NCBI GenBank assembly: GCA_963785735.1
Contig: CAWAWJ010000001.1
Location: 1,178,001 to 1,242,000 of the forward strand
Direction of reading: 5' to 3'
Source: REEB95 sp963785735
Lineage (GTDB): Bacteria > Pseudomonadota > Alphaproteobacteria > ATCC43930 > CGMCC-115725
DNA length: 64,000 bases
In this document: positions 54,181 through 64,000 of the stretch, one piece after another
How the letters are laid out: every line of letters starts with the position of its first letter
How positions within the stretch are numbered: position 1 is the stretch's first letter
Made by a program: the position numbers and the translations under genes
Notes under the pieces: generated by a model
Seen by the model: only the letters and a program-made list of their open reading frames with translations
Told to the model about the DNA's origin: nothing
Databases searched by the model: none

Positions 54181-55392
54181 ATGTCCAGGATCGGGCGCGA
54201 GCCGTCTCCGGCCGCGCTTATTGCCATATTGCTTGCGACTTCGGTGCTGGGCATGCTCGGCACGTCGAGCTTCGCCGCGTTGCTGCCGGAGTTTCAGAGG
54301 CTTTGGAGCCTCGACAACACCGAAGCCGGCTGGATCAGCAGCCTCTATTTGGCGGGCTATGTCGCGGCGGTGCCGCTGCTGGTGGGCTCCACCGACCACA
54401 CCGATCCGCGCAAGATTTATCTCTTTTCGCTCGTCACCGGCCTCGCCGCCTCGGCCGGTTATGCGCTGTTCGCGCAGGGCTTCTGGTCGGCGGCCCTGTT
54501 CCGTTTCATCGCAGGATTCGGGCTTGCCGGCACCTACATGCCGGGGCTGAAACTGCTGACGGATCGCGTGCCGGGGCCGCGCCAGAACCGTTACGTCGCC
54601 TATTACACCTCCGGGTTCAGCCTGGGCACCGCCATCTCTTATGCCTATACCGGCGAAATGGCGGATTGGCTCGGTTGGGGCGCCGTGTTCTGGGGCGCGG
54701 CCGCGGGGTCGGCGTTGTCCTTCGTGGCGATTTATTTCCTGGTGCCGCCCTTGGCACCCAGCGCGGCGCAGACGGAAGGACGGGGACGCCGCTTCGATTT
54801 TCGCCCGGTATTCAAGAACCGCGCCGCCATGGCCTTTATCCTGGGTTATGCCGGCCACATCTTCGAGCTCTTCGCTGTGCGCGCCTGGATGGTGGCCTAT
54901 CTGATCTATGCCGAGCATTTGCGCGGCGGTTCGGGTGACGGCACGCTGGCGAACTGGATTGCCACCGCTGCGGCTGTGATCGGCACGCTGGCCAGCATCT
55001 ACGGCGCCGAAGTGGCGGTGCGCGCCGACCGGCGCCGGATGATCGGCCGGGTGATGGTGCTCTCCTTCCTCGCTTCCATTGCCGCCGGTTTCAGCGCCGG
55101 CCTGCCGGTCTGGGTGGTGGCGGCGCTATGCTGCCTCTACAACATGTTCATCATGGGCGATTCCGCGGCGCTCACCAACGGCGCGGTGGTGAGTTCGCTT
55201 CCCGGCCAGCGCGGCGTGACCTTGGCGGTCCACTCGCTGATCGGTTTCGCCGGCGGCGTGGCCGGGCCGCTGGCCGTGGGCGTGGTGCTGGACGCCGCCG
55301 GGGGCGGGGCCAATCATTTCGCCTGGGGCCTGGGCTTCGTCACCATGGGGCTGGGCTCGTTGACGGCGCTCCTCGCCATCCGCAAGCTCTAG
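54181..55392 (+). CDS. major facilitator superfamily transporter
   Basis: This 403-residue membrane protein has about twelve hydrophobic segments and a signature-like motif after helix 2 (LLVGSTDHTDPRKIYLFS). TYMPGLKLLTDRVPG and GYAGHIFELFAVRAW are further family regions. The substrate is unknown. It begins 4 bases after lpd and may share its transcript. Its end overlaps the xerC stop by 4 bases. Confidence 0.87.
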   Translation: MSRIGREPSPAALIAILLATSVLGMLGTSSFAALLPEFQRLWSLDNTEAGWISSLYLAGYVAAVPLLVGSTDHTDPRKIYLFSLVTGLAASAGYALFAQGFWSAALFRFIAGFGLAGTYMPGLKLLTDRVPGPRQNRYVAYYTSGFSLGTAISYAYTGEMADWLGWGAVFWGAAAGSALSFVAIYFLVPPLAPSAAQTEGRGRRFDFRPVFKNRAAMAFILGYAGHIFELFAVRAWMVAYLIYAEHLRGGSGDGTLANWIATAAAVIGTLASIYGAEVAVRADRRRMIGRVMVLSFLASIAAGFSAGLPVWVVAALCCLYNMFIMGDSAALTNGAVVSSLPGQRGVTLAVHSLIGFAGGVAGPLAVGVVLDAAGGGANHFAWGLGFVTMGLGSLTALLAIRKL

Positions 55393-56375
55393 CTCTTGGC
55401 GCGTGGATGCGATTTATCGTACACGGCTAACAGACGGGTTGCGTCGAGCGCGGTGTAGCGCTGCGTGGTCGAAAGACTCGCATGGCCGAGCAATTCCTGG
55501 ATGGCGCGCAGATCGGCGCCGCCCGCCAAGAGATGGGTGGCGAAGCTGTGGCGCAACGCATGGGGCGAGGCGTGCTCGGGCAAGCCCAGCCCGGCGCGGA
55601 GCTTCGCCATGGTTCCTTGCACCAGGCGCGGGTTGAGCACGGCACCCCTCGCTCCGACGAAGAGCGGGTCGTCCGGTCCGAGTTCGAGCGGGCAGGATGC
55701 CAGATAATCCTTCACCGCCTCCGCCACCGCCGGCAGCACCGGCACGAGGCGGGTCTTGTTTCCCTTGCCAGTGATGCGCAGCATGCCCCCCGGCTCCGGC
55801 GACTCGGATCGCGTCAACGACAGCGCTTCGGATAGCCTGAGCCCGCAACCGTAAAGCAGCATCATGATGGCGAGATCGCGCTTGCCCATCCACGGCTTGG
55901 CTTCGAGCGAGGATATTCGCGCCAGCGCCTCCCCAGTCTCGCGTTCGGTCAAGGCCTTGGGCACCGGCTTGCCGAGCTTGGGGCTTCTGACCGAGGCGAG
56001 CGCCGCGTTGGATAAAATCTTGCGCTTGGCGAGGAAGCGGAAGAATCCGCGCAACACCGACAGCTTGCGCGCGGAGGTGCTGTGCTTGCGGCCCTCGCGC
56101 GCGCCCTTCGCGAGATAGGCCCTGAAATCGGCCGGCGCCAGCGTTTCCAGTTTTTCTAAGCTCGCCACGCCGCCGAGATGGCCGGTCAGGAATTCGAGGA
56201 AACCGGCGAGATCGCGGCCATAAGCGGCAAGGGTGTGGGGCGATGAGCGTTTCTCATGCGTGAGCCAGGCTTGCCAGGCGGAAATCGCCTCGACCAATTC
56301 CTGCGATGCCGCGAAACGATGGAGCGGCGTCGGATCGGGACGGAAGGACTGGGCTTGTTTGCGGCCGGGCTTCAC
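55389..56375 (-). CDS. xerC: tyrosine recombinase XerC
   Basis: XerC resolves chromosome dimers at dif together with XerD. The 328-residue protein has an N-terminal SAM-like DNA-binding domain (about 30-125) and all catalytic residues: R180, K204, H272, R275, H298 and Y307 (TTQRYTAL). The GTG start overlaps the DUF484 stop (GTGA); an upstream ATG would add six residues. Confidence 0.94.
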   Translation of the reverse strand: MKPGRKQAQSFRPDPTPLHRFAASQELVEAISAWQAWLTHEKRSSPHTLAAYGRDLAGFLEFLTGHLGGVASLEKLETLAPADFRAYLAKGAREGRKHSTSARKLSVLRGFFRFLAKRKILSNAALASVRSPKLGKPVPKALTERETGEALARISSLEAKPWMGKRDLAIMMLLYGCGLRLSEALSLTRSESPEPGGMLRITGKGNKTRLVPVLPAVAEAVKDYLASCPLELGPDDPLFVGARGAVLNPRLVQGTMAKLRAGLGLPEHASPHALRHSFATHLLAGGADLRAIQELLGHASLSTTQRYTALDATRLLAVYDKSHPRAKS

Positions 56376-57103
56376 GCCGGCAGGTCGAGCCATGCGGCGA
56401 TGGTGATGCCGAGCGAACGGGCGAGGAAGCCAAGCAATTCGGTGCCCTGGCCGGGGTGGAAGCGGCCCGGCTTGCGCGTGCCGATGCACAACAGCCCGGC
56501 TGGCCCCGCGCGGCTGACCGATAGGCGCAGCAAAGCCGCCGAGCGCACCAGATCGGCGCCCCCGCCGAACAGCGCGGGATCGCCCGGCGCGTCGGAAAAC
56601 AGCACCACGTCGCGCTCCGGCCCCAGCACCCGGTCGACCGTGCCGGTTGCGAGTATTTGCACGCCTTGATGCGCCAGGCGGTGCTTGGCGCCATTGCCCT
56701 CGACGCCGATCGTGACCACGTCCGCATCGAGCAGCATGGCGAGATCGGTGGTGACGATCTGAATCAACTGCTCGAAGCTCGACGCCGAGAGCAGGGTCAG
56801 GACCGCGGTATGGACGCGGGTCTGGCTGGCGAGATTGGCCCTGGTCGTGCCGATCAGCGAACGTTGCTGGCCCTTGAGCTTGACGATGTCGTCGCGCTGG
56901 CGCTTCAGCATGAATTGCTGCATGTCGACCACGCCTTCGCCGCGCGTCGCCGCCGGCGGCGTCAGCAGGTCGAGTATCTCGGGATGCTGGACGAAGAAAT
57001 CCGGATTGCGGCGCAGGAAGGCGATCACCTCGGTGGCGGCGGCGGAACGCTCGACCGTCACCGGCGATGCGGCGGCGGTTTGTTTATCCTTGGTGCGGTC
57101 CAT
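56372..57103 (-). CDS. DUF484 GAF-like protein
   Basis: This 243-residue protein has the DUF484 pattern: ATEVIAFLRRNPDFFVQHPEIL (N-terminal block), RQRDDIVKLKGQQRSLI as a helical linker, and a GAF-like C-terminal domain with GLLCIGTRKPGRFHPGQGTELL. The gene almost always lies next to xerC in proteobacteria, as here, but its role is unknown. Confidence 0.9.
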   Translation of the reverse strand: MDRTKDKQTAAASPVTVERSAAATEVIAFLRRNPDFFVQHPEILDLLTPPAATRGEGVVDMQQFMLKRQRDDIVKLKGQQRSLIGTTRANLASQTRVHTAVLTLLSASSFEQLIQIVTTDLAMLLDADVVTIGVEGNGAKHRLAHQGVQILATGTVDRVLGPERDVVLFSDAPGDPALFGGGADLVRSAALLRLSVSRAGPAGLLCIGTRKPGRFHPGQGTELLGFLARSLGITIAAWLDLPA

Positions 57104-57117
57104 TGTCCGGCCCCCGC

Positions 57118-57807
57118 CTATTCGGCCGCCGCGGCGGGTTTTTTATTCTCGCCCAGGATCGACTGGCCGGTCTTGGCCCAATCGGCGAGGAAAGCCGCCA
57201 GCCCCTTGTCGGTCAGGGGGTGGAGGAAGAGCTGGCGCAGCACCGCGGGCGGAATGGTGCCGACATGGGCGCCGAGCTTCGCCGCCTGGACCACGTGCAT
57301 CGGCTGGCGGATCGAGGCCACCAGCACCTGGGTCTTGAATTCGGGATAGTTGCGGTAGATCTGGACGATGTCGGCGATCAGCGCCATGCCGTCTTCGCCG
57401 ATATCGTCGAGCCGGCCGACGAAGGGCGAGACGAATGTCGCGCCGGCCTTGGCGGCGAGAATCGCCTGCGCCGCCGAGAAGCACAGCGTGACGTTGACCA
57501 TGGTGCCTTCGGCGGCGAGCGCCTTGCAGGTCTTGAGTCCGTCCTTGGTCAGCGGCACTTTCACGGTTACGTTCTTGGCGAGCTTCGCCAGCTTGCGGCC
57601 CTCGGCCAGCATGGTGGGGTGATCGGTCGCGGCCACTTCGGCGCTCACCGGGCCGGGCACCACGGCGCAGATCTCGCGCACCACGTCGAGGAAATTGCGC
57701 CCCGATTTTGCGATCAGCGTCGGGTTGGTGGTGACGCCGTCGACCAGCCCGGTCGCGGCCAGGTCGCGAATCTCGGCGATATCGGCGGTGTCGATGAAAA
57801 ACTTCAT
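57118..57807 (-). CDS. transaldolase (small, TalC/FSA-like)
   Basis: This 229-residue class I aldolase of the short transaldolase group starts MKFFIDTADIAEIRDL and has GVTTNPTLIAKSG and the Schiff-base lysine K83 in TVKVPLTKDG. It transfers dihydroxyacetone units in the pentose phosphate pathway, or may act as fructose-6-phosphate aldolase; the sequence alone does not settle this. The ATG at 57807 was chosen by family start. It is divergent from priA with 31 bases between start codons. Confidence 0.9.
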   Translation of the reverse strand: MKFFIDTADIAEIRDLAATGLVDGVTTNPTLIAKSGRNFLDVVREICAVVPGPVSAEVAATDHPTMLAEGRKLAKLAKNVTVKVPLTKDGLKTCKALAAEGTMVNVTLCFSAAQAILAAKAGATFVSPFVGRLDDIGEDGMALIADIVQIYRNYPEFKTQVLVASIRQPMHVVQAAKLGAHVGTIPPAVLRQLFLHPLTDKGLAAFLADWAKTGQSILGENKKPAAAAE

Positions 57808-57838
57808 GCGCGTCACCCTTTGGTCCAGAGTGTAGCCC

Positions 57839-60052
57839 ATGCCCGACCGTGATTCCAGTTCCGAAGCCCTATCCTTGGGGCGCGTGAGCGTGCTGTTGCC
57901 GTTGCCGCTCGCCGGAGCCTATGATTACCGCACGCCCGACGGCGTCGCTCTCGCGCCCGGCGATTTCGTGCGCGTGCCCTTGGGGCGGCGCACGCTGATT
58001 GGCGTGGTCTGGGGCGAGGATTCGGGCGATGTGGCCGAGGCCAAGCTCAAAGCGGTGGCCGAGCGTCTGCCCGCGCCGCCCTTGCGCCCCGAGCTCCGCC
58101 GATTCGTCGATTGGGTGGCGCAATATAATCTCGCTCCGCCCGGCGCCGTGCTCAAGATGGCGATGAGCGTGCCCGAGGCGTTGCATCCGCCGCGCGCCAT
58201 TCCCGCCTATGCAATGAGCCCGGCGGGCGCGCGCGCCCTGGCCGCCGAGACCGAGTCGCTGACCCCGGCGCGCCGCCGCGTGCTGAAGGCGCTGGAAGGC
58301 GGTCCGGCCGCGACACTAGCCGATCTCGCCCGGCGGGCATCCTGCGGCTCAAGCGTGGTGAAGGGCCTGGCCAAGCTGGGATTTCTCGAAGAAGTTGATC
58401 TGCCGCCGTTTCTGCCGCCTCAGCCCGATTGGAAACTGGCCGGCCCACCCTTGTCGATGGCCCAGGCGCTGGCGGCCAAGGATCTCTCCGCCAAGGCGGC
58501 GCAGGGGGGATATTCCGTGACGCTCTTGGACGGCGTCACCGGCTCGGGCAAGACCGAGGTTTATTTCGACGCCATTGCCGCGGCGCTCAAGGCGGGCAAG
58601 CAGGCGCTGGTGCTGCTGCCCGAGATTTCGCTTTCGGCGCAGCTGCTGGCGCGCTTTGCCGAGCGCTTCGGCGCGGCCCCGGCCGAATGGCACTCCGATC
58701 TGGGTAATGCCGCGCGCCGCGCGACCTGGCGCCAAGTCGCCGAGGGCCAGGCGCGGGTGGTGGTGGGCGCTCGCTCGGCGCTGTTCCTGCCCTTCCGCGA
58801 ATTGGGCCTGATCGTGGTGGACGAGGAACATGAAACCTCCTTCAAGCAGGAGGAAGGCGTGATCTATCACGCCCGCGACATGGCGGTGGTGCGCGCGTCG
58901 CTCGCCCAGATTCCGATCGTCCTGGTCTCGGCCACGCCGTCGCTTGAAACAACGGTCAATGTCGAACAGGGGCGTTATGCGCGGCTCCATCTGCCGGCGC
59001 GGCACGGCATCGCGCAATTGCCCGAGATTCGCGTGATCGATCTGCGCCAGGAGAAACCCGAGCGCCAGCGCTTTCTGTCGCCGCCTTTGGTGCGCGCGCT
59101 CGAGGACACGCTCAAGGCGGGCGAGCAGGCGATGCTGTTCCTGAACCGGCGCGGCTATGCGCCGCTGACGCTCTGCCGCGAATGCGGCTTTCGGTTGCAA
59201 TGTCCCAACTGCACCGCCTGGCTGATCGAGCACCGCTCGCACGGAAGGCTGCTGTGCCATCACTGCGGCTATACCGCGCCGCCGCCGGCGCATTGTCCGC
59301 AATGCAACGCCGCCGGCAGCTTCGCTCCCTGCGGTCCGGGGGTCGAGCGCCTGGCCGAGGAAGTGGCATTGCGTTTCCCGGCGGCAAGGTTGCAGGTGAT
59401 GGCGAGCGACACGCTATCCGGTCCGCGCGCCATGGAGGAATTGCTCGAACGCGTCGAGCGCCGCGAGATCGATGTGCTGATCGGTACGCAGGTCATGGCC
59501 AAGGGCCATCATTTCCCGATGCTCACCCTGGTCGGCGTGGTCGATGCCGACCTGGGATTGGCCGGCGGCGATCTGCGCGCGACCGAGCGAACCTATCAGC
59601 TGCTCCACCAGGTGGCGGGGAGGGCTGGCCGCGCCGAGCGCCCGGGCCGGGTCTATCTCCAGACCTTCATGCCCGAGCACCCGGTGATGGCGGCGCTGGT
59701 GAGCGACGACCGCGACCGTTTTCTCGCCGCCGAGGCCCAATCGCGCCGCGCGGGCGGCTGGCCGCCCTTCGGCCGCCTGGCCGCGATCATCCTGTCGGGC
59801 CCCGATGGCCCCGCCGCCGATCGCGCCGCGCGCGATTTCGCGAAGGCGGCGCCGCATCTCGATGGCGTCGAGGTGTTGGGACCCGCGCCCGCGCCCTTGG
59901 AGCGGTTGCGCGGCCGGCACCGGCGGCGCTTTCTGGTCAAGGCGCCGCGTAACGCCAATCTCCAGGCGGTGCTGCGCGACTGGCTGGCGCGGGCCAAGCC
60001 GCCCGCCGCCATCCGCGTCCAGGTGGACGTCGATCCTTACAGCTTCGTGTGA
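57839..60052 (+). CDS. priA: primosomal protein N', replication restart helicase
   Basis: PriA recognises stalled forks and reloads the replisome. The 737-residue protein has a DNA-binding N-terminal domain (LPLPLAGAYDYRTPDG), Walker A GVTGSGKTEVY near 238, the DEEHETSFKQEE box, and the zinc-binding cysteines in CRECGFRLQCPNC and CHHCGYTAPPPAHCPQC. All eight cysteines of the two zinc sites are visible. Confidence 0.95.
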   Translation: MPDRDSSSEALSLGRVSVLLPLPLAGAYDYRTPDGVALAPGDFVRVPLGRRTLIGVVWGEDSGDVAEAKLKAVAERLPAPPLRPELRRFVDWVAQYNLAPPGAVLKMAMSVPEALHPPRAIPAYAMSPAGARALAAETESLTPARRRVLKALEGGPAATLADLARRASCGSSVVKGLAKLGFLEEVDLPPFLPPQPDWKLAGPPLSMAQALAAKDLSAKAAQGGYSVTLLDGVTGSGKTEVYFDAIAAALKAGKQALVLLPEISLSAQLLARFAERFGAAPAEWHSDLGNAARRATWRQVAEGQARVVVGARSALFLPFRELGLIVVDEEHETSFKQEEGVIYHARDMAVVRASLAQIPIVLVSATPSLETTVNVEQGRYARLHLPARHGIAQLPEIRVIDLRQEKPERQRFLSPPLVRALEDTLKAGEQAMLFLNRRGYAPLTLCRECGFRLQCPNCTAWLIEHRSHGRLLCHHCGYTAPPPAHCPQCNAAGSFAPCGPGVERLAEEVALRFPAARLQVMASDTLSGPRAMEELLERVERREIDVLIGTQVMAKGHHFPMLTLVGVVDADLGLAGGDLRATERTYQLLHQVAGRAGRAERPGRVYLQTFMPEHPVMAALVSDDRDRFLAAEAQSRRAGGWPPFGRLAAIILSGPDGPAADRAARDFAKAAPHLDGVEVLGPAPAPLERLRGRHRRRFLVKAPRNANLQAVLRDWLARAKPPAAIRVQVDVDPYSFV

Positions 60053-60096
60053 TCTAAGCCGCTGTATTGTTGCGGCATTTTGCCCAGGCAGCCGGG

Positions 60097-60125
60097 TTGC
60101 ATGGGTCATATCCCTATGTTAGAAC
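60097..60125 (+). promoter_or_regulatory. possible atp operon promoter
   Basis: TTGCAT (60097-60102) and TAGAAC (60120-60125) are 17 bases apart, about 120 bases before the atpH start. The match is moderate. The remaining leader to 60248 shows no other feature. Confidence 0.4.
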
Positions 60126-60248
60126 CGGCCCGCTTTCCGGCGGGGTCGTCCACGGGGCTTTCGGACGGCGGCAACGCGCCGGGAAGCGCATCGCGGGTGG
60201 GGCTGTCCAGGGCGGTCTCGCCTCTGGCCAATAGGGAACTAAGTTCAA

Positions 60249-60809
60249 GTGGCATCTGAATCGGCAGGCGTTTCCGGACTGGCGGAGCGTTACGCGGCGG
60301 CGCTGTTCGATCTCGCCGACGAACGCAAGGCGCTCGACGAGGTCGCGGGCGATCTTAAGGCGCTGCGCGGGCTCATCACCGAAAGCGCAGATTTGCGGCG
60401 CACGATCCGCAGCCCGGTGCTGGCGCGCGGCGAGCAGGCCAAGGCGGTGAATGCTCTTGCGGAGCGCGCCGGGTTCAAGGAATTGACGCGCAATTTTCTG
60501 GGGTTGCTCGCGCGCAACCGCCGCCTGTTCGAGCTCCCCGGAATGATCGAAGGTTTTCTCGGCATCCTGGCGGCGCGGCGCGGCGAGGTGACGGCACAGG
60601 TGATCTCGGCGCAGGAATTATCCGAGGCGCAGCGCAAGGCGATCGACGAGCGCCTCAGGAAGGCGGTCGGCGGCAAGGTGGCGATCGATCTCAAGATCGA
60701 CCCCGGCCTCTTGGGCGGCTTGGTGATCAAGGTGGGCTCGCGCATGGTCGATGCGTCGCTCAAGAGCAAGCTCCGGCGGTTGGAGCTGGCGATGAAAGGG
60801 GTTGGTTGA
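60249..60809 (+). CDS. atpH: ATP synthase F1 delta subunit
   Basis: The delta subunit joins F1 to the peripheral stalk. The 186-residue protein has LAERYAAALFDLADE at the N terminus and the C-terminal motif DPGLLGGLVIKVGSRMVDASLKSKL (family signature in two pieces). The start is a GTG. It is the first gene of atpHAGD; the F0 genes are not in the window. Confidence 0.95.
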   Translation: MASESAGVSGLAERYAAALFDLADERKALDEVAGDLKALRGLITESADLRRTIRSPVLARGEQAKAVNALAERAGFKELTRNFLGLLARNRRLFELPGMIEGFLGILAARRGEVTAQVISAQELSEAQRKAIDERLRKAVGGKVAIDLKIDPGLLGGLVIKVGSRMVDASLKSKLRRLELAMKGVG

Positions 60810-60810
60810 T

Positions 60811-62340
<1,530 letters not shown>

Positions 62341-62344
62341 GTCC

Positions 62345-63229
62345 ATGGCGAGCCTCAAGGAACTCCGCGTCCGCATCCGCTCCGTCCGCTCGACGCAGAA
62401 GATAACTTCGGCGATGAAGATGGTGGCGGCCTCGCGCTTGCGCCGCGCGCAGGAAGCGGCGATCGCGGCGCGGCCTTATGCCGTGCGCATGGAACGCATG
62501 CTCAGCTCGCTCGCGGCCAATCTCAAGGGCATGCCCAACGCGCCGCGCCTGCTGGCGGGATCCGGCAAGGATGCGGTGCATTTGCTGGTGGTCGCGACCT
62601 CGGATCGGGGCCTGGCCGGCGGCTTCAACGCCACCATCCTGCGCGAGGCGCGCCGCGCGTTGCGCGAGCTGGAACGCGCCGGAAAACAGGTGAAGATTCT
62701 CACCATCGGCCGCAAGGGGCGCGACGCGCTGAAGCGCGACAACGCCAAGCTCATCGTCGAGAGCCTGACCGAGGTGGGCCGGCCGCGGCTCACCTTCGCC
62801 GCCGCTGAGGACATAGCGGCGCGCGTGATCGCCCGCTTCGAGGCCGGCGAATTCGACGCCTGCACCATCGTTTTCAACCGCTTCAAGTCGGCCATCAGCC
62901 AGATCGTCACCCGCCAGCAGCTCATCCCCTTCGCCCTTCCCGAGAGCAAGGACAAGCCCGATGCCGCCAAGGTCGGAATCTATGAATTCGAGCCGGAGGA
63001 AGAGGAAATCCTGGCCGCGCTGCTGCCGCGCAATCTGGGCGTGAAAATTTTCACCGCGCTTTTGGAGAACGCGGCCTCCGAGCAAGGCGCGCGCATGACG
63101 GCGATGGACAACGCCACGCGCAACGCCGGCGAGATGATCGACCGGCTGAACATGACCTACAACCGCCAGCGCCAGGCCTACATTACCAAGGAATTGATCG
63201 AGATCATTTCGGGCGCCGAGGCGCTTTAG
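62345..63229 (+). CDS. atpG: ATP synthase F1 gamma subunit
   Basis: Gamma is the rotating central shaft. The 294-residue protein has long N- and C-terminal helices, starting ASLKELRVRIRSVRSTQKIT and ending with RMTAMDNATRNAGEMIDRL and NRQRQAYITKELIEIISGA. Length and motifs are normal. Confidence 0.97.
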   Translation: MASLKELRVRIRSVRSTQKITSAMKMVAASRLRRAQEAAIAARPYAVRMERMLSSLAANLKGMPNAPRLLAGSGKDAVHLLVVATSDRGLAGGFNATILREARRALRELERAGKQVKILTIGRKGRDALKRDNAKLIVESLTEVGRPRLTFAAAEDIAARVIARFEAGEFDACTIVFNRFKSAISQIVTRQQLIPFALPESKDKPDAAKVGIYEFEPEEEEILAALLPRNLGVKIFTALLENAASEQGARMTAMDNATRNAGEMIDRLNMTYNRQRQAYITKELIEIISGAEAL

Positions 63230-63241
63230 AGGGAATCCACC

Positions 63242-64000
<759 letters not shown>

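Overview
This window is a GC-rich stretch of ordinary bacterial chromosome. It reads as an alphaproteobacterium, most likely of the order Rhodospirillales. Evidence for this is the hisZ-purA pair, an alphaproteobacterial-type SerC, the block fsa/DUF484/xerC facing priA-atpHAGD, the TCA genes sdhCDAB and mdh-sucAB-lpd, and small families common in this class (PAS_5, DUF1289, DUF6494, DUF6166). There are no insertion sequences, phage genes, CRISPR arrays or rRNA genes. One tRNA gene (Ala, CGC) is present. The genus cannot be named from the sequence alone.

Layout. 0.1-6.4 kb: serine synthesis (serC-serA), a tiny Tyr/Gly-rich lipoprotein, hisZ-purA and a convergent hydrolase. 6.4-12.6 kb: a sulfur and Fe-S operon, cysE-iscR-desulfurase-iscS-iscA-(truncated hscA-like gene)-fdx-mnmA. 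It has no iscU and no hscB. 12.6-17.7 kb (minus strand): two transglutaminase-like proteins with an N-formylglutamate amidohydrolase-like protein, then a lipid hydroxylase, DUF6166 and Zn-alcohol dehydrogenase cluster. 17.9-22.5 kb: argG, folD, yggT, tRNA-Ala, crcB behind a fluoride riboswitch, apaG and folE. 22.5-26.5 kb: a lipoprotein, hslO, and argD-argF behind an Arg-rich leader peptide. 26.6-33.3 kb: a PAS protein, an orphan ABC permease, recX, a large MscS channel, a LysE-type exporter, a molybdopterin oxidoreductase and a DUF169 protein. 33.4-39.6 kb: a Gld-type ABC system with a DUF4340 protein, DUF1289, pirin and a small lipoprotein. 39.6-48.5 kb: panB, asd, a CitE-like lyase, sdhCDAB, zapE and mdh. 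48.6-55.4 kb: sucA-sucB-lpd and an MFS transporter. 55.4-64 kb: xerC, DUF484 and transaldolase facing priA and atpHAGD, with atpD cut by the window end.

The most interesting points are these. (1) A 156-residue protein sits where hscA sits in classical isc operons and keeps a recognisable but gutted first lobe of an Hsp70 ATPase domain. In the same operon iscU and hscB are missing, and IscS lacks the usual C-terminal tail that contacts IscU. This may be an ISC module reduced to sulfur delivery, ending in the tRNA thiolase gene mnmA. (2) A 24-codon ORF with eight Arg codons, seven of them in the last ten, has its own ribosome binding site upstream of argD-argF. It overlaps segments that can pair with the argD start region, which suggests arginine-responsive attenuation. 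(3) crcB has a full set of promoter, fluoride aptamer and intrinsic terminator. All functional statements are read from sequence and family knowledge; no database search was run.
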